NCBI RefSeq assembly: GCF_030285625.1
Contig: NZ_CP127294.1
Span: 6,046,001-6,110,000, forward strand
Source: Amycolatopsis sp. 2-15
GTDB taxonomy: Bacteria; Actinomycetota; Actinomycetes; Mycobacteriales; Pseudonocardiaceae
DNA: 64,000 bases
Direction: 5' to 3'
This document shows, piece by piece, positions 17,329-27,107 of this stretch. Within the stretch, counting starts at the first letter, position 1; each line of letters opens with the position of its first letter. Under the pieces are notes generated by a model. It made no database searches. It saw only the letters and a program-made list of their open reading frames with translations, and was not told the origin of the DNA. The position numbers were made by a program, and so were the translations under genes.

Positions 17329-18294
17329 GTGCTGGAGCTGGCGTGGTCGGCGGACGAACTCGCGCGAACGAGGCTCGCGTTCTCCCCGTTGTGGGAAATC
17401 GTGGCGAGCGTCCGGGTACTGGCCCGGCCGGGGGAGCACGCGCTGCACCTGCCGTGGGTGCGCAAGGCGTCGGGCGCGCTGGCCGAAGCGGGGATCGACG
17501 TCTCGCCGCTCGCCGATCTCGTGGCCGGCCGCTCGGTGCCGCGGTTCCTCACGCCCACGCCGGCTTCGCCGGTGCCACAGCTGGCCGACGAGCTCGCGGA
17601 CCTGCGCGACGTCGCCCCGCGCGCGGTGCGGCGCGAGCTGGAGGCGATGGAACCGCCGCGCTCGGCCGCGCTGACCCGCCTGCACCGCGACCCGGAGGCG
17701 GGGCTCGACCGGCTCGCGGGGCTGATGGAGCGGTACTGGGCGGTGGCGCTGGCGCCCGCGTGGCCGCGCATGCGGGCCCTGTTGGAAGGCGATGTGCTGC
17801 ACCGCTCGCGCCTGCTTGCCGCCGGCGCGGCGGAGGACCTGTTCCACGACCTCGCGCCCGCCGTCCACTGGGCCGAGGGCGCGCTGATCGTCGCCCAGCG
17901 CCTCGTGCCCGCCGCGGGCGCGCCGCACGGCCACGGGCTCGTGCTGGCGCCGTCGGTGTTCGTCTGGCCGCGCGTGATCTCGCGGACCCACGCGGGCCGC
18001 CAGCCCGTGCTGCGTTACCCGGCCCGCGGGGTCGCCGGCCTGTGGGAAACGGGCGGTACCTCGTCGTCGGCGGCCCTGCGCGGGGTGCTCGGCCGCAGTC
18101 GCAGCGCGCTCCTCACTTCACTGACCACGCCGGCGGACGTCAGCGAGCTGGCGCGCCGCACGGGCCTGAAGGAGGGCGTCGTCGCGAAGCACCTGCAGCT
18201 CCTGTGCAGCGCCGGCTTGGTCGCCACGGCCCCCGACGGCGTGCACTCCCGCACGGTCGCCGCAGACGCCGTGGTGACCGCGGCAGCCGGCTGA
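17329..18294 (+). CDS. Winged-helix (ArsR-like) transcriptional regulator with DUF5937-like N-terminus
   Basis: A 321-residue protein. Residues ~1-150 match the actinobacterial DUF5937 type (LAWSADELARTRLAFSPLWE; LPWVRKASGALAEAG). The C-terminal ~70 residues are an HTH of ArsR type (SRSALLTSLTTPADVSELARR, cut at 21, then TGLKEGVVAKHLQLLCSAGLV). GTG start with GAGGAGGAGG upstream. It is convergent with azlCD, separated by 5 bp. The effector is unknown. Confidence 0.86.
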   Translation: MLELAWSADELARTRLAFSPLWEIVASVRVLARPGEHALHLPWVRKASGALAEAGIDVSPLADLVAGRSVPRFLTPTPASPVPQLADELADLRDVAPRAVRRELEAMEPPRSAALTRLHRDPEAGLDRLAGLMERYWAVALAPAWPRMRALLEGDVLHRSRLLAAGAAEDLFHDLAPAVHWAEGALIVAQRLVPAAGAPHGHGLVLAPSVFVWPRVISRTHAGRQPVLRYPARGVAGLWETGGTSSSAALRGVLGRSRSALLTSLTTPADVSELARRTGLKEGVVAKHLQLLCSAGLVATAPDGVHSRTVAADAVVTAAAG

Positions 18295-18299
18295 CGGGC

Positions 18300-18620
18300 T
18301 CAAGGCACCCCGGCCAGCCGCAGCAACGCCGCCGTCGCCGCGGCGGCCACGACCACGGCCACGAACGGGGCCTTGCGCCACGCGAGCACCCCGCCGACCA
18401 GCACGCCGGCCGGCCGGGCGATGCCGGCGAACGCATGCCCTTCCGTCAGCACACTCGTCGCGACCAGCGCGGCCAGCAGGACGACGGCCGAGAGCGCCAT
18501 TAGCCGCTGGGCGCGAGGGGAGAGGCGCACCCGCGTGCGCAGCACCGGCCCGGCGCAGCGGAAGGCGAAGGTGCCGGCCGCGAGGACCGCGGTGGCGATC
18601 AGGAGGTCGACGCCGTCCAT
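18300..18620 (-). CDS. azlD: AzlD-family branched-chain amino acid exporter subunit
   Basis: A 106-residue protein with four hydrophobic segments, the size and layout of AzlD proteins (TFAFRCAGPVLRTRV near the start, LVGGVLAWRKAPF near the end). AzlD works with AzlC to export branched-chain amino acids or analogues. Its ATG overlaps the azlC stop, so the two are translationally coupled. Confidence 0.88.
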   Translation of the reverse strand: MDGVDLLIATAVLAAGTFAFRCAGPVLRTRVRLSPRAQRLMALSAVVLLAALVATSVLTEGHAFAGIARPAGVLVGGVLAWRKAPFVAVVVAAAATAALLRLAGVP

Positions 18621-19315
18621 CAGTGGGCTCCTTCCAGTGTCGTCGGTTCCTTGGCCACGACGCCGACGAGCACGCCGGCCAGCGCCAGCAGCACCGGGAG
18701 GCCCGCGGGCAGGAACGGGGTCGCCACCAGAGCGACGACCACGCCCACGGCGACGGGCAGCCGGGTGGCGCGGTCGCGCAACGACGGCAGCACGAGGGCC
18801 AGCAGCACGGCCGGGAACGCGGCGTCCAACCCGAACGCGGCGGTGTCGCTGATCGCGGTGCCCGCGAAGGCGCCCGCGAGGCAGCCGGCGTTCCACGAGA
18901 CGAACAGGCCCGCGCCGCACGCCCAGTAGGCGGCGCGACGGCGCCCGGAATCCCGCTGGGCCAGTGCGAAGGCCACCGACTCGTCGATCATCAGGTGGCT
19001 GCCGGCGATGCGGGCGGCCCACTTCGAGCCGAACACGTCGCCGATCGCGAAGCCGAACGGCAGGTGCCGCGCGTTCACCAGCAGGCCCGCGACCACGGCG
19101 GCCAGCGGGTTGCCGCCGCCGGCGATGATGCCCACCAGCATGAACTGCGACGCGCCGGCGAAGACCAGCAGCGACATCAGCATCGGAGCCCACAGCGGGA
19201 AGCCCGAGCTCACCGCGATGGCGCCGTAGGAGACGCCCACGAGGCCGTCGGCCACACAGACGAGCGCGATGTCCCGGGTCAGCTCCCGGTCGAGTGTTCG
19301 CCAAATCGAACGCAT
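18620..19315 (-). CDS. azlC: AzlC-family branched-chain amino acid exporter subunit
   Basis: A 231-residue membrane protein with about six hydrophobic segments and the AzlC core: GLVGVSYGAIAVSSGFPLWAP, FAGASQFMLVG, LLVNARHLPFG and SHLMIDESVAFAL. It forms the exporter with AzlD. The first codons overlap one of two GTTCG-N6-CGAAC inverted repeats, which suggests control by the divergent cupin-type regulator, as is common for azlCD loci. Confidence 0.92.
   Translation of the reverse strand: MRSIWRTLDRELTRDIALVCVADGLVGVSYGAIAVSSGFPLWAPMLMSLLVFAGASQFMLVGIIAGGGNPLAAVVAGLLVNARHLPFGFAIGDVFGSKWAARIAGSHLMIDESVAFALAQRDSGRRRAAYWACGAGLFVSWNAGCLAGAFAGTAISDTAAFGLDAAFPAVLLALVLPSLRDRATRLPVAVGVVVALVATPFLPAGLPVLLALAGVLVGVVAKEPTTLEGAH
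19296..19311. promoter_or_regulatory. Inverted repeat GTTCG-N6-CGAAC, copy 1 (inside the azlC start)
   Basis: Perfect 5-bp arms around a 6-bp spacer, covering roughly codons 2-7 of azlC. An identical pair of arms occurs 49 bp away at 19345-19360. Together they bracket the divergent promoter region, so they are likely operators for the XRE-cupin regulator. Confidence 0.6.
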
Positions 19316-19344
19316 AGTGTCTTATGCTGAACACAGGACCGGGT

Positions 19345-19360
19345 GTTCGTCAAGGCGAAC
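19345..19360. promoter_or_regulatory. Inverted repeat GTTCG-N6-CGAAC, copy 2 (before the cupin regulator)
   Basis: Identical arms to copy 1, 10 bp before the regulator's upstream ATG. A TATGCT box at 19323-19328 lies between the two copies and could be the regulator's -10. Confidence 0.6.
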
Positions 19361-19370
19361 GGAAAGACTG

Positions 19371-19949
19371 ATGGAGCGAACACGGATGTCGCAGGAGACC
19401 AATGGCGCGCCGCTGGAGATCATCGCCGCGTCGCTGCGGCGCGAGCGCACTCGCGCGGGCCTGTCGCTCACCGAGGTCGCTCGCCGCGCCGGCCTGGCGA
19501 AGTCGACGCTCTCGCAGCTGGAGTCCGGCTCGGGCAACCCGAGCGTGGAGACGTTGTGGGCCCTCGGCGTGGCGCTCGACGTGCCGTTCTCCCGGCTCGT
19601 GGAACCCGAACGGCCCCAGGTCCGCGTGATTCGCGCGGGCAAGGGGCCGACGGTGTTCGCCGAGCACGCCGACTACGCGTGCACGCTGCTGTCCGCGTGC
19701 CCGCCTTCGGCGCGCCGGGACATGTACGTGATCCGCGCGGAGCCGGGCACTCCGCGCAGGTCGGACCCGCACATGAACGGCGTGGTCGAGCACATCGTGA
19801 TCTGCGCCGGGCGGGCCCGCGTCGGCGTGCGCGACGACCCGGTCGAGCTGCTGCCCGGCGACTACATCTGCTATCCCGGGGACGTGCCGCACATCTTCGA
19901 GGCACTGGAGCCCGGCACGTTCGGGGTGGAGATCTCCGAGTACTCGTGA
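19371..19949 (+). CDS. XRE-family regulator with C-terminal cupin domain
   Basis: A 192-residue regulator (187 if the ATG at 19386 is used). An HTH of XRE type covers about residues 20-70 (RAGLSLTEVARRAGLAKSTL, then SQLESGSGNPSVETLWALG). The rest is a cupin with HMNGVVEHIVICAGRARVG and LLPGDYICYPGDVPHIFEAL, probably sensing an amino acid or related small molecule. It is divergent from azlCD with 55 bp between start codons, and such regulators often control azlCD. Two identical inverted repeats flank the shared promoter. Confidence 0.9.
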   Translation: MERTRMSQETNGAPLEIIAASLRRERTRAGLSLTEVARRAGLAKSTLSQLESGSGNPSVETLWALGVALDVPFSRLVEPERPQVRVIRAGKGPTVFAEHADYACTLLSACPPSARRDMYVIRAEPGTPRRSDPHMNGVVEHIVICAGRARVGVRDDPVELLPGDYICYPGDVPHIFEALEPGTFGVEISEYS

Positions 19950-19964
19950 GAAGCAGTACTCGTG

Positions 19965-19986
19965 AAAAACCGGGGGTGACCCCCGG
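19965..19986 (-). terminator. Intrinsic terminator of pdxS
   Basis: On the minus strand, a CCGGGGG/CCCCCGG hairpin with a 3-nt loop is followed directly by five T residues, 5 bp after the pdxS stop. It may also end the convergent cupin regulator transcript. Confidence 0.8.
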
Positions 19987-19990
19987 GGGT

Positions 19991-20905
19991 CTACCAGCCG
20001 CGCTCGGCGAGGCGGTGCGGCTCCGGCAGCTCCTCGACGTTGATGCCCACCATCGCCTCGCCAAGGCCGCGCGAGACCTTGGCCAGCACGTCGGGGTCGT
20101 CGTAGAACGTCGTCGCCTTGACGATGGCCTCGGCGCGCTGCGCGGGGTTGCCGGACTTGAAGATGCCCGAGCCCACGAACACGCCCTCGGCGCCGAGCTG
20201 CATCATCATCGCCGCGTCGGCCGGGGTCGCGATGCCGCCCGCGGTGAAGAGCACTACCGGCAGTTTGCCGTTCTGCGCGACCTCCTTGACCAGCTCGTAC
20301 GGTGCCTGCAGCTCCTTCGCCGCGACGAACAGCTCGTCTTCGGGCAGCGAGGACAGCTTGCGGATCTCCGCGCGGATCTGGCGCATGTGCGTGGTGGCGT
20401 TGGAGACGTCACCGGTGCCGGCCTCGCCCTTGGAGCGGATCATCGCCGCGCCCTCGGTGATCCGGCGCAGCGCCTCGCCCAGGTTGGTCGCACCGCAGAC
20501 GAAGGGGACGGTGAAGGCCCACTTGTCGATGTGGTTGGCGTAGTCGGCGGGCGTGAGCACCTCGGACTCGTCGATGTAGTCGACGCCGAGCGACTGCAGC
20601 ACCTGTGCCTCGACGAAGTGGCCGATGCGGGCCTTCGCCATGACCGGGATCGAGACGGTCTCGATGATGCCGTCGATCAGGTCCGGGTCGCTCATGCGCG
20701 CGACGCCGCCCTGGGCGCGGATGTCGGCGGGCACGCGCTCGAGCGCCATCACCGCGACCGCGCCGGCGTCCTCGGCGATCTTCGCCTGCTCGGCGGTGAC
20801 CACGTCCATGATCACGCCGCCCTTGAGCATCTCCGCCATGCCGCGCTTGACCTTGGCGGTGCCGGTGACGGACTGGGGTTCGGGGGTGGTCTGCTGCTCG
20901 GACAC
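19991..20905 (-). CDS. pdxS: Pyridoxal 5'-phosphate synthase subunit PdxS
   Basis: The 304-residue (beta/alpha)8 synthase subunit that makes PLP from ribose 5-phosphate, glyceraldehyde 3-phosphate and ammonia supplied by PdxT. The sequence is near-invariant for the family: [20 protein letters not shown] with the catalytic Lys near the start, [30 protein letters not shown], and the second Lys region [23 protein letters not shown] start. It is on the opposite strand from pdxT, 454 bp away, unlike the usual same-strand arrangement, so the two subunits need separate promoters. Confidence 0.98.
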   Translation of the reverse strand: MSEQQTTPEPQSVTGTAKVKRGMAEMLKGGVIMDVVTAEQAKIAEDAGAVAVMALERVPADIRAQGGVARMSDPDLIDGIIETVSIPVMAKARIGHFVEAQVLQSLGVDYIDESEVLTPADYANHIDKWAFTVPFVCGATNLGEALRRITEGAAMIRSKGEAGTGDVSNATTHMRQIRAEIRKLSSLPEDELFVAAKELQAPYELVKEVAQNGKLPVVLFTAGGIATPADAAMMMQLGAEGVFVGSGIFKSGNPAQRAEAIVKATTFYDDPDVLAKVSRGLGEAMVGINVEELPEPHRLAERGW

Positions 20906-21359
20906 CTCGGGGCCTTTCTCGGGACGAAACTCCTGCGCTTTCGAGCGTAGGGGCGCGGTGGACCGGTGAACCAGGCCAGTGCGCGGCTATCTCGGCAGTC
21001 CACTTTCCGGGTGGCCACCACCTGCGGATCCGGTCGCCGCCCGGCGGTGTCGGCCGCGTCACGTGCCGCCGGATCGACGCTGACCTGCACCGGCGCCGGC
21101 GGGGTATCCTGGAGGTACCGGTGGGGGCGACCACGTGGATTCCCGTCGTTGTCCGGCCTGCGGGTGTCGTAACCTCCGGCAAGATCCCCCTCGAGGTGGC
21201 CACTCGGCAGCATTTCGGGAAGGCCACTCGCCGGCGCCGGAGTCCGGCGGCCGGCCCGGTCCCTCGGGTGGGTGACAGCCGGCCGACCGCCCGCTGACCT
21301 GGCCGGAAGGCCCGCGAGGCGTCCCCCTAAGCTGAGCAGAACGTCTTTCGGGAGGTCGG
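20906..21359. other. Divergent pdxS-pdxT intergenic region
   Basis: 454 bp with no gene. It must hold the divergent promoters of pdxS and pdxT. No recognisable riboswitch, MocR/PdxR-type repeat or strong -35/-10 pair was found by eye. Confidence 0.4.
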
Positions 21360-22019
21360 GTGGCGACAGCTTCGGGAGCACGGCCGACGATCGGTGTGCT
21401 CGCCCTGCAGGGTGCCGTGCGCGAGCACGTCGCGATGCTGGAGCGCGCGGGCGCGCACGCCGTGCCCGTGCGCCGCGAGGCGGAACTGTCCGAAGTGGAC
21501 GGCCTGGTGCTCCCCGGCGGGGAGTCCACCACCATGTCGCGGCTGCTGGAGAGCTTCGAGCTGCTCGAGCCGCTGCGGGCGCGGATCGCGGACGGGATGC
21601 CCGCCTTCGGCTCGTGCGCCGGGCTGATCCTGCTGGCGCGCCAGGCGCTCGATGGACGCCCGGACCAGCAGCAGCTCGGCGGGCTCGACGTGGTCGTCCG
21701 GCGCAACGCGTTCGGCCGGCAGGTCGACTCGTTCGAGGTGGACCTCGACTTCGCGGGTGTCGGAGGCGGGCCCGTGCACGCGGTCTTCATCCGGGCCCCG
21801 TGGGTCGAGAAGGCGGGTGCGGGGGTCGAGGTGCTGGCCACCGTGCCGGCGGCGCTCGTGCCAGGAGACTCAATGCCCGAAGATCCCGCGGTCGGCGAGC
21901 CCGAGGCTAGGATCGTCGCCGTCCGGCAGGGGTCGGTGCTGGCCACGGCGTTCCACCCGGAGATCACCGGGGACGAGCGGGTGCACCGGTTGTTCGTCGA
22001 GCTCGTGCGAGAAGCCTGA
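21360..22019 (+). CDS. pdxT: Pyridoxal 5'-phosphate synthase glutaminase subunit PdxT
   Basis: A 219-residue class I glutaminase that feeds ammonia to PdxS. It opens with [20 protein letters not shown], has the [13 protein letters not shown] oxyanion segment, the nucleophile Cys in [12 protein letters not shown], and the His/Glu dyad in [17 protein letters not shown] start with GGAGG four bases upstream. It is followed by yebC and the ruv genes on the same strand. Confidence 0.97.
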   Translation: MATASGARPTIGVLALQGAVREHVAMLERAGAHAVPVRREAELSEVDGLVLPGGESTTMSRLLESFELLEPLRARIADGMPAFGSCAGLILLARQALDGRPDQQQLGGLDVVVRRNAFGRQVDSFEVDLDFAGVGGGPVHAVFIRAPWVEKAGAGVEVLATVPAALVPGDSMPEDPAVGEPEARIVAVRQGSVLATAFHPEITGDERVHRLFVELVREA

Positions 22020-22079
22020 GCAGGGATTGCGGCGTGCGCGCGACGCGAGTCGGGGGCACGCGGAACAAATGGAGGAAAG

Positions 22080-22835
22080 ATGAGCGGCCACTCCAAGTGG
22101 GCCACGACGAAGCACAAGAAGGCCAACCTCGACGCGAAGCGTGGCAAGCTCTTCGCCCGGCTGATCAAGAACATCGAGGTGGCCGCCCGCACCGGCACCG
22201 GCGGTGGGGACCCCGACGGCAACCCCACCCTCTACGACGCCATCCAGAAGGCGAAGAAGAACTCGGTCCCGCAGGACAACATCGAGCGCGCGCGCAAGCG
22301 CGGCGCCGGTGAAGAGGCCGGTGGTGCCGACTGGCAGAACATCACGTACGAGGGCTACGGGCCCAACGGCGTGGCGGTGCTGATCGAGTGCCTCACCGAC
22401 AACAAGAACCGCGCCGCCATGGAGGTCCGGACCGCGCTCACGCGCAACAACGGCTCGCTGGCCGACCCGGGCTCCGTCGCCTACATGTTCAACCGCAAGG
22501 GCGTCGTGATCATGCCCAAGGGCGACACGAGCGAGGACGACGTGCTCATGGCCGTGCTCGACGCGGGCGCCGAGGAGGTCAACGACCTCGACGAGAGCTT
22601 CGAGATCGTCTCCGAGGGCGGCGACCTGGTGCCGGTGCGCAAGGCGCTGCAGGAGGCCGGGTTCGAGTACGAGTCGGCGGAGCTCACGTTCCTCCCGACG
22701 GTCTCGGTGCCGCTGGACGTCGACGGCGCGAAGAAGGTCTTCAAGCTGATCGACGCGCTCGAGGACTGCGACGACGTGCAGAACGTGTACGCGAACTTCG
22801 ATGTCTCGGATGAGGTCATGGCGTCGGTCGACTGA
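22080..22835 (+). CDS. YebC/PmpR-family regulator/translation factor
   Basis: A 251-residue TACO1-like protein with the canonical start [20 protein letters not shown] and the blocks [20 protein letters not shown] and [20 protein letters not shown]. Family members have been described as DNA-binding regulators and more recently as helpers of translation through proline stretches. It lies 60 bp after pdxT, with GGAGG upstream of the start, and before the ruv genes as in most actinobacteria. Confidence 0.95.
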   Translation: MSGHSKWATTKHKKANLDAKRGKLFARLIKNIEVAARTGTGGGDPDGNPTLYDAIQKAKKNSVPQDNIERARKRGAGEEAGGADWQNITYEGYGPNGVAVLIECLTDNKNRAAMEVRTALTRNNGSLADPGSVAYMFNRKGVVIMPKGDTSEDDVLMAVLDAGAEEVNDLDESFEIVSEGGDLVPVRKALQEAGFEYESAELTFLPTVSVPLDVDGAKKVFKLIDALEDCDDVQNVYANFDVSDEVMASVD

Positions 22836-22909
22836 TGTCGGCCCATGGCGGGGTTTTCCCGCCACGGCAAGGAATTTCGGCGGCACACGGAGAGTAGAGC
22901 GTGCCGGCG

Positions 22910-22960
22910 AACGGCCCCGGTCGGGTGCGGGAGAATCCGCGTCCGGCCGGGGCCGTTTCT
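22910..22960 (+). terminator. Terminator after yebC
   Basis: An 11-bp GC-rich stem (AACGGCCCCGG at 22910-22920 with its complement at 22947-22957) carrying a 26-nt loop that itself may fold, followed by TTTCT. Confidence 0.65.
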
Positions 22961-23050
22961 CATTCGATCAGCGGAGCGTAGTCGGATTCCTTGCTGTGGC
23001 CGGAAATTCGCGGCCGTCGGTACTGGGCTCAGCCGCGTGCTTCCGGCACA

Positions 23051-23572
23051 ATGGCCGCCGTGACGACCTCAGCCCTCACCGCCGAAGAGCAGCGCCTGAT
23101 CGACTGGATCGAGTCCCAGGCGAAGGAACGGGGCAACGCGGTCATCGCGGTGCCGCAGGACGATCAGGGCGCCGGCTTCTGCTTCACCGCCTGCGCGTGG
23201 GCACTGCACAACGTGCCCGAGGTCGTGGTCGTCGGCCTGCCCGGCGACCTGGGCCCGATCCTGCTCGACGCGTACGTCGACCGCGCGGCCAACGGCGAGA
23301 TCTTCGAGGTCGGCAAGCGCTACGACGACTTCTTCCAGGGCAGCGCCGTCGTTTTCGAACGCGTCGCCAAGGGCCACTACCCGGAGTACTTCGGGTCGGC
23401 GTTCCTCGTCTACCCCGACGGCGACTTCCCGGCGCTGCAGGTGGTCGTCGCCACGGCCGACGGGCACTTCCCCTGGCAGGACACGGCTCCCGACGGCTTC
23501 GCCGAATGGCAGCCGGTGCTCACCGAAAGCGGTGTGCCCGAAAGCTGGACCCCCGGCGTCGACGGCCCCTGA
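23051..23572 (+). CDS. DUF4262-like conserved protein
   Basis: A 173-residue soluble protein: HRLIDWIES-type start (EEQRLIDWIESQAKERG), GAGFCFTACAWALHNVPEVV, GLPGDLGPILLDAYVDR and PEYFGSAFLVYPDGDFPALQ. This matches the DUF4262 pattern as I recall it; no function is known. The ATG at 23051 was chosen; a GTG nine bases later is possible. It is separated from yebC by a terminator and so has its own promoter. Confidence 0.75.
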   Translation: MAAVTTSALTAEEQRLIDWIESQAKERGNAVIAVPQDDQGAGFCFTACAWALHNVPEVVVVGLPGDLGPILLDAYVDRAANGEIFEVGKRYDDFFQGSAVVFERVAKGHYPEYFGSAFLVYPDGDFPALQVVVATADGHFPWQDTAPDGFAEWQPVLTESGVPESWTPGVDGP

Positions 23573-23586
23573 TCACCGGCCCCTGA

Positions 23587-24033
23587 TCACCGCGGCAAGG
23601 CCCTGAGATCCGCTGCCGCGGCCGGAAACCGCGCGGCGAGCGTGTCGACGTCGGCGAACTCCACGCAGTCGTCGGTGTAGGGCGGCACCACCACGGTGCC
23701 GAGCAAAGACCACTCGCCCAGCGGTACCGTCGCCTGCCACGTGCCGGCGGGCACCACGACCTGCGGCCGTTCGCCCGCGGTGACGTCGGTGCCCAGCACC
23801 GGCCGCGTGACGGTGCCGTCCGCGTGCAGGAGCAGCATCCGCGCCGGCGCCCCGGCGTGGTGCGCGAAGACTTCGACGCGGTCCAGCCGGTGCGGCGCCG
23901 AGAACTGCGGCGCCACCAGCAGGTAATAGATCGCGGACCCGGCTTCGGAACGCCAGCTCTGCGCGAAGAGCCCGCCTTCGACGGGCAACGGCGACAGACC
24001 CAGGTGGCGGATGAATTCCGGCGGCTGCGGCAT
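23587..24033 (-). CDS. Cupin-fold protein (DUF985 family)
   Basis: A 148-residue cupin of DUF985 type: [60 protein letters not shown] and [14 protein letters not shown]. Relatives bind small sugars or are of unknown function. It is transcribed divergently from ruvC (74 bp between start codons) and convergently with the DUF4262 gene (14 bp). An in-frame ATG at 24042 is an alternative start. Confidence 0.82.
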   Translation of the reverse strand: MPQPPEFIRHLGLSPLPVEGGLFAQSWRSEAGSAIYYLLVAPQFSAPHRLDRVEVFAHHAGAPARMLLLHADGTVTRPVLGTDVTAGERPQVVVPAGTWQATVPLGEWSLLGTVVVPPYTDDCVEFADVDTLAARFPAAAADLRALPR

Positions 24034-24107
24034 GGCGACCATCCTGCCGCGCCCCCGCCCAGTAGCCTGCACCTCGAACGGATGTTCGCGCGGGCGAAGG
24101 AGAAGGT

Positions 24108-24749
24108 GTGCGGGTGCTCGGGGTCGACCCCGGTCTGACCAGGTGCGGTCTCGGCGTGGTCGACGGTGGCAAGGGCCGGGTCGTCCGCGCGGTGGCCGTC
24201 GGCGTCGTGCGCACCCCGCCGGAGGACGATCTGGCCCACCGGCTGCTCGGCATCGCCGACGAGGTCGAGGTCTGGCTGGACCGCTACAAGCCCGAGGCGA
24301 TCGCCGTCGAGCGCGTGTTCGCGCAGCACAACGTGCGCACGGCCATGGGCACCGCGCAGGCGGGCGGCGTCGTCGCGCTGGCCGCGGCCCGGCGCGGCCT
24401 GCCAGTCGTGTTCCACACCCCGAGCGAGGTCAAGGCCGCGGTCACCGGGTCGGGCCGCGCGGACAAGGCGCAGGTCACCGGTATGGTGATGCGCCTGCTC
24501 AACCTCGAGGTGAAGCCGCACCCCGCCGACGCGGCCGACGCGCTGGCGCTGGCCATCTGCCACCTCTGGCGCGAGCCGATGCGCGTCCGCCTCGCCGAGG
24601 CCGAGGCGCGCGCGGCCGAGCTGGCCCGCGCGCACAAGGCCAAGCTGGCGGCCGCCGCGAAACAGGCGGGCGCCGCCACCCGCACCCCGGTGCGGCGGGC
24701 GGTCCGCCGGACCCCGAGCAAGCTGGACGACACTGGAGCACCCCGATGA
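24108..24749 (+). CDS. ruvC: Crossover junction endodeoxyribonuclease RuvC
   Basis: Cuts Holliday junctions after RuvAB branch migration. 213 residues: the first catalytic Asp is D7 in [11 protein letters not shown], the Glu is in [17 protein letters not shown], and the C-terminal acidic pair is in [18 protein letters not shown] basic Ala/Lys-rich C-terminal extension of ~40 residues is longer than in E. coli RuvC, as usual in actinobacteria. The GTG start is preceded by AAGGAGAAGG. The stop overlaps the ruvA ATG. Confidence 0.97.
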   Translation: MRVLGVDPGLTRCGLGVVDGGKGRVVRAVAVGVVRTPPEDDLAHRLLGIADEVEVWLDRYKPEAIAVERVFAQHNVRTAMGTAQAGGVVALAAARRGLPVVFHTPSEVKAAVTGSGRADKAQVTGMVMRLLNLEVKPHPADAADALALAICHLWREPMRVRLAEAEARAAELARAHKAKLAAAAKQAGAATRTPVRRAVRRTPSKLDDTGAPR

Positions 24750-25342
24750 TCTCCTCCGTACGCGGTGAAGTGCTGTCGGTCGGCCTGGACCACGCCGTGG
24801 TCGAGGTCGGCGGCGTGGGCTTCGCCGTGCAGGCCACCCCGGCGACGCTCGCGACGCTGCGCCGCGGCGAGCAGGTGCGGCTGCACACCGCGCTGGTCGT
24901 GCGCGAGGACTCGCTGACGCTGTTCGGGTTCGCCGACGAAGACGCGCGCGAGCTGTTCGGCCTGCTGCAGACCGTGTCGGGCATCGGCCCGCGGCTCGCG
25001 CTCGCCACGCTCGCCGTGCTGGAGCCCGACAAGCTGCGCGCCGCGCTCGTGGAAGGCAATATCACCGTGCTCACGCAGGTGCCCGGCATCGGCCGCAAGG
25101 GCGCCGAGCGGCTCAGCCTCGAGCTGCGCGACAAGGTCACCGCGCTCGGCGGCACCGGCGAGGTGCCGGCCGTGTCCGCGCCCGGTGCGCTGCGCGCCGA
25201 GGTGGTGGAAGCGTTGGCCGGACTGGGTTTCCCGGCCAAGCAGGCCGAGCAGGCGGTGGACCGCGTGCTGGCCGAGGGCGACGGGCACACCACCGCGACG
25301 GTGCTGCGCTCGGCGCTGGCCACCCTCGGGCGCAAGCGGTAG
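24746..25342 (+). CDS. ruvA: Holliday junction helicase subunit RuvA
   Basis: A 198-residue protein that tetramerises on the junction and loads RuvB. Domain I is an OB fold ([20 protein letters not shown]), domain II has two helix-hairpin-helix motifs ([20 protein letters not shown] and [19 protein letters not shown]), and domain III is the C-terminal RuvB-binding bundle ([20 protein letters not shown]). It overlaps ruvC by four bases and precedes ruvB by 3 bp. Confidence 0.98.
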   Translation: MISSVRGEVLSVGLDHAVVEVGGVGFAVQATPATLATLRRGEQVRLHTALVVREDSLTLFGFADEDARELFGLLQTVSGIGPRLALATLAVLEPDKLRAALVEGNITVLTQVPGIGRKGAERLSLELRDKVTALGGTGEVPAVSAPGALRAEVVEALAGLGFPAKQAEQAVDRVLAEGDGHTTATVLRSALATLGRKR

Positions 25343-25345
25343 CCG

Positions 25346-26428
25346 GTGGAGCACGAAGTGACGGAGTTCGAAACGAGCGGCGACTCCGACGAGACCCTCT
25401 CCGCGCTCTCGCAAAACGGCGAACGCGAGGTCGAGACGACGCTGCGCCCGCGCAAGCTCGACGAGTTCGTGGGCCAGCCCCGCGTGCGCGAGCAGCTGGA
25501 GCTGGTGCTGGAGAGCGCCCGCCGCCGCGGCGTGCCGCCCGACCACGTGCTGCTGTCCGGTCCGCCCGGCCTCGGCAAGACGAGCATGGCGATGATCGTG
25601 GCCGCCGAGCTCGGCGCGGCCATCCGCATCACGTCCGGTCCGGCGCTGGAACGCGCCGGCGACCTGGCCGCGATGCTGTCGAACCTCGCCGCCGGCGACG
25701 TGCTGTTCATCGACGAGATCCACCGCATCGCCCGGCCCGCCGAGGAGATGCTGTACCTCGCGATGGAGGACTTCCGCGTCGACGTCGTGGTCGGCAAGGG
25801 TCCCGGCGCGACCAGCATCCCCCTCGAGATCGCGCCGTTCACGCTGGTCGGGGCAACCACGCGCTCCGGTTCGCTCACCGGGCCGCTGCGCGACCGCTTC
25901 GGCTTCACCGGGCAGATGGAGTTCTACTCCGATGCCGAATTGGAACTCGTGGTGCGCCGCGCCGCGACGATCCTCGACATCCCCATCGACCGCGACGGCT
26001 GCTCGGAGATCGCCGGCCGCTCGCGCGGCACGCCCCGGATCGCGAACCGCCTGCTGCGCCGCGTCCGCGACTACGCCGAGGTCCGCGCCGACGGAAACGT
26101 GACCAGGGACGTCGTCCGGGCGGCGCTGAAGGTCTACGACGTGGACGAACTGGGCCTCGACCGGCTGGACCGGGCTGTGCTCACCGCGCTGACCCGCTCG
26201 TTCGGCGGGGGACCGGTGGGCATCTCGACGCTCGCCGTCGCCGTCGGTGAAGAGGCGACCACGGTGGAAGAGGTGTGCGAGCCCTACCTGGTCCGCGCGG
26301 GTATGCTCGCCCGGACTCCGCGTGGCCGGGTCGCGACCGCGGCGGCGTGGGAGCACCTCGGCCTGGTGGCGCCACCTGAAGCAGGGCGGTCGGACCAGGG
26401 CGGTCCCTCGTTGTTCGACCAGAGCTGA
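25346..26428 (+). CDS. ruvB: Holliday junction helicase ATPase RuvB
   Basis: A 360-residue AAA+ motor of branch migration. [18 protein letters not shown] opens the conserved part, Walker A is [11 protein letters not shown], Walker B is [10 protein letters not shown], sensor 1 is in [11 protein letters not shown], the arginine finger lies in GPLRDRFGF, and the C-terminal winged helix has [14 protein letters not shown] start three bases after ruvA. Confidence 0.98.
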   Translation: MEHEVTEFETSGDSDETLSALSQNGEREVETTLRPRKLDEFVGQPRVREQLELVLESARRRGVPPDHVLLSGPPGLGKTSMAMIVAAELGAAIRITSGPALERAGDLAAMLSNLAAGDVLFIDEIHRIARPAEEMLYLAMEDFRVDVVVGKGPGATSIPLEIAPFTLVGATTRSGSLTGPLRDRFGFTGQMEFYSDAELELVVRRAATILDIPIDRDGCSEIAGRSRGTPRIANRLLRRVRDYAEVRADGNVTRDVVRAALKVYDVDELGLDRLDRAVLTALTRSFGGGPVGISTLAVAVGEEATTVEEVCEPYLVRAGMLARTPRGRVATAAAWEHLGLVAPPEAGRSDQGGPSLFDQS

Positions 26429-26583
26429 ACCAGGGCTGACGGGGACGTCGGACACCGGCCGGCGGGAGCGCAACGGACGGTGGGTGCTGGCGATTTTGCG
26501 AGCACCTGGCACACTCGAAGACAGCACATCCGTCAAAACCGGACGTAAGCACCGACGACGCGACGTCCGTCGAATGGAGAGTC

Positions 26584-27006
26584 ATGAACAACTTACTGCT
26601 GCCGTTGCTGCTGCTGGTCGTGGTGGCCGTGCCGCTCGTCCTCGGTACCCGCAAGCAGAAGAAGCAGCAGGCAGCCCAGCAGGACCTGCAGAAGAGCATC
26701 GCCCCCGGCGATCGCGTGATGACCACCTCGGGCCTCTACGGCACCGTCGCCGACGCTTCCGGCGACGACACGATCGACATCGAGATCGCCCCGGGCGTCG
26801 TCACCACGTGGCTGCGCATCGCGGTCCGCGAGAAGGTGCAGCCGGCCGTCGAGACCGACGAGACCGAGGTGGAAGCGGACTCCGACGACACCGTCGGCGG
26901 CGTCGCCTCGACCAGCGCCGAGGCGCCCGCCCAGGAGTCCATCGAGGACGAGGGCGAGAAGTCCGGTGCGCAGATCGCGCCCCCGCTGGAGCACGGTAAG
27001 AAGTGA
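26584..27006 (+). CDS. yajC: Sec translocon accessory subunit YajC
   Basis: A 140-residue protein with an N-terminal membrane helix (LLLPLLLLVVVAVPLVLG), the conserved KKQQAAQQDLQKSIAPGDRV linker and GLYGTVADASGDDTIDIEIA domain, and an acidic Glu/Asp-rich tail. It associates with SecDF-YidC. A GGAG site precedes the ATG. Located 205 bp before secD. Confidence 0.95.
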   Translation: MNNLLLPLLLLVVVAVPLVLGTRKQKKQQAAQQDLQKSIAPGDRVMTTSGLYGTVADASGDDTIDIEIAPGVVTTWLRIAVREKVQPAVETDETEVEADSDDTVGGVASTSAEAPAQESIEDEGEKSGAQIAPPLEHGKK

Positions 27007-27073
27007 CCTGCTTCTTCCCCGGGCAGTGACACGCGCGTAGCCGACGAAAGTCGGTACGGGCGAACGCAGGGCT

Positions 27074-27107
27074 CACGCAGCACCGAGTACTGTCTCGGTG
27101 CTGCGTG
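27074..27107. terminator. Hairpin between yajC and secD
   Basis: A perfect 14-bp stem, CACGCAGCACCGAG and its complement, with a TACTGT loop. It has no T run. It could be an attenuator or an RNA-processing site that separates yajC from secDF expression. Confidence 0.55.
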
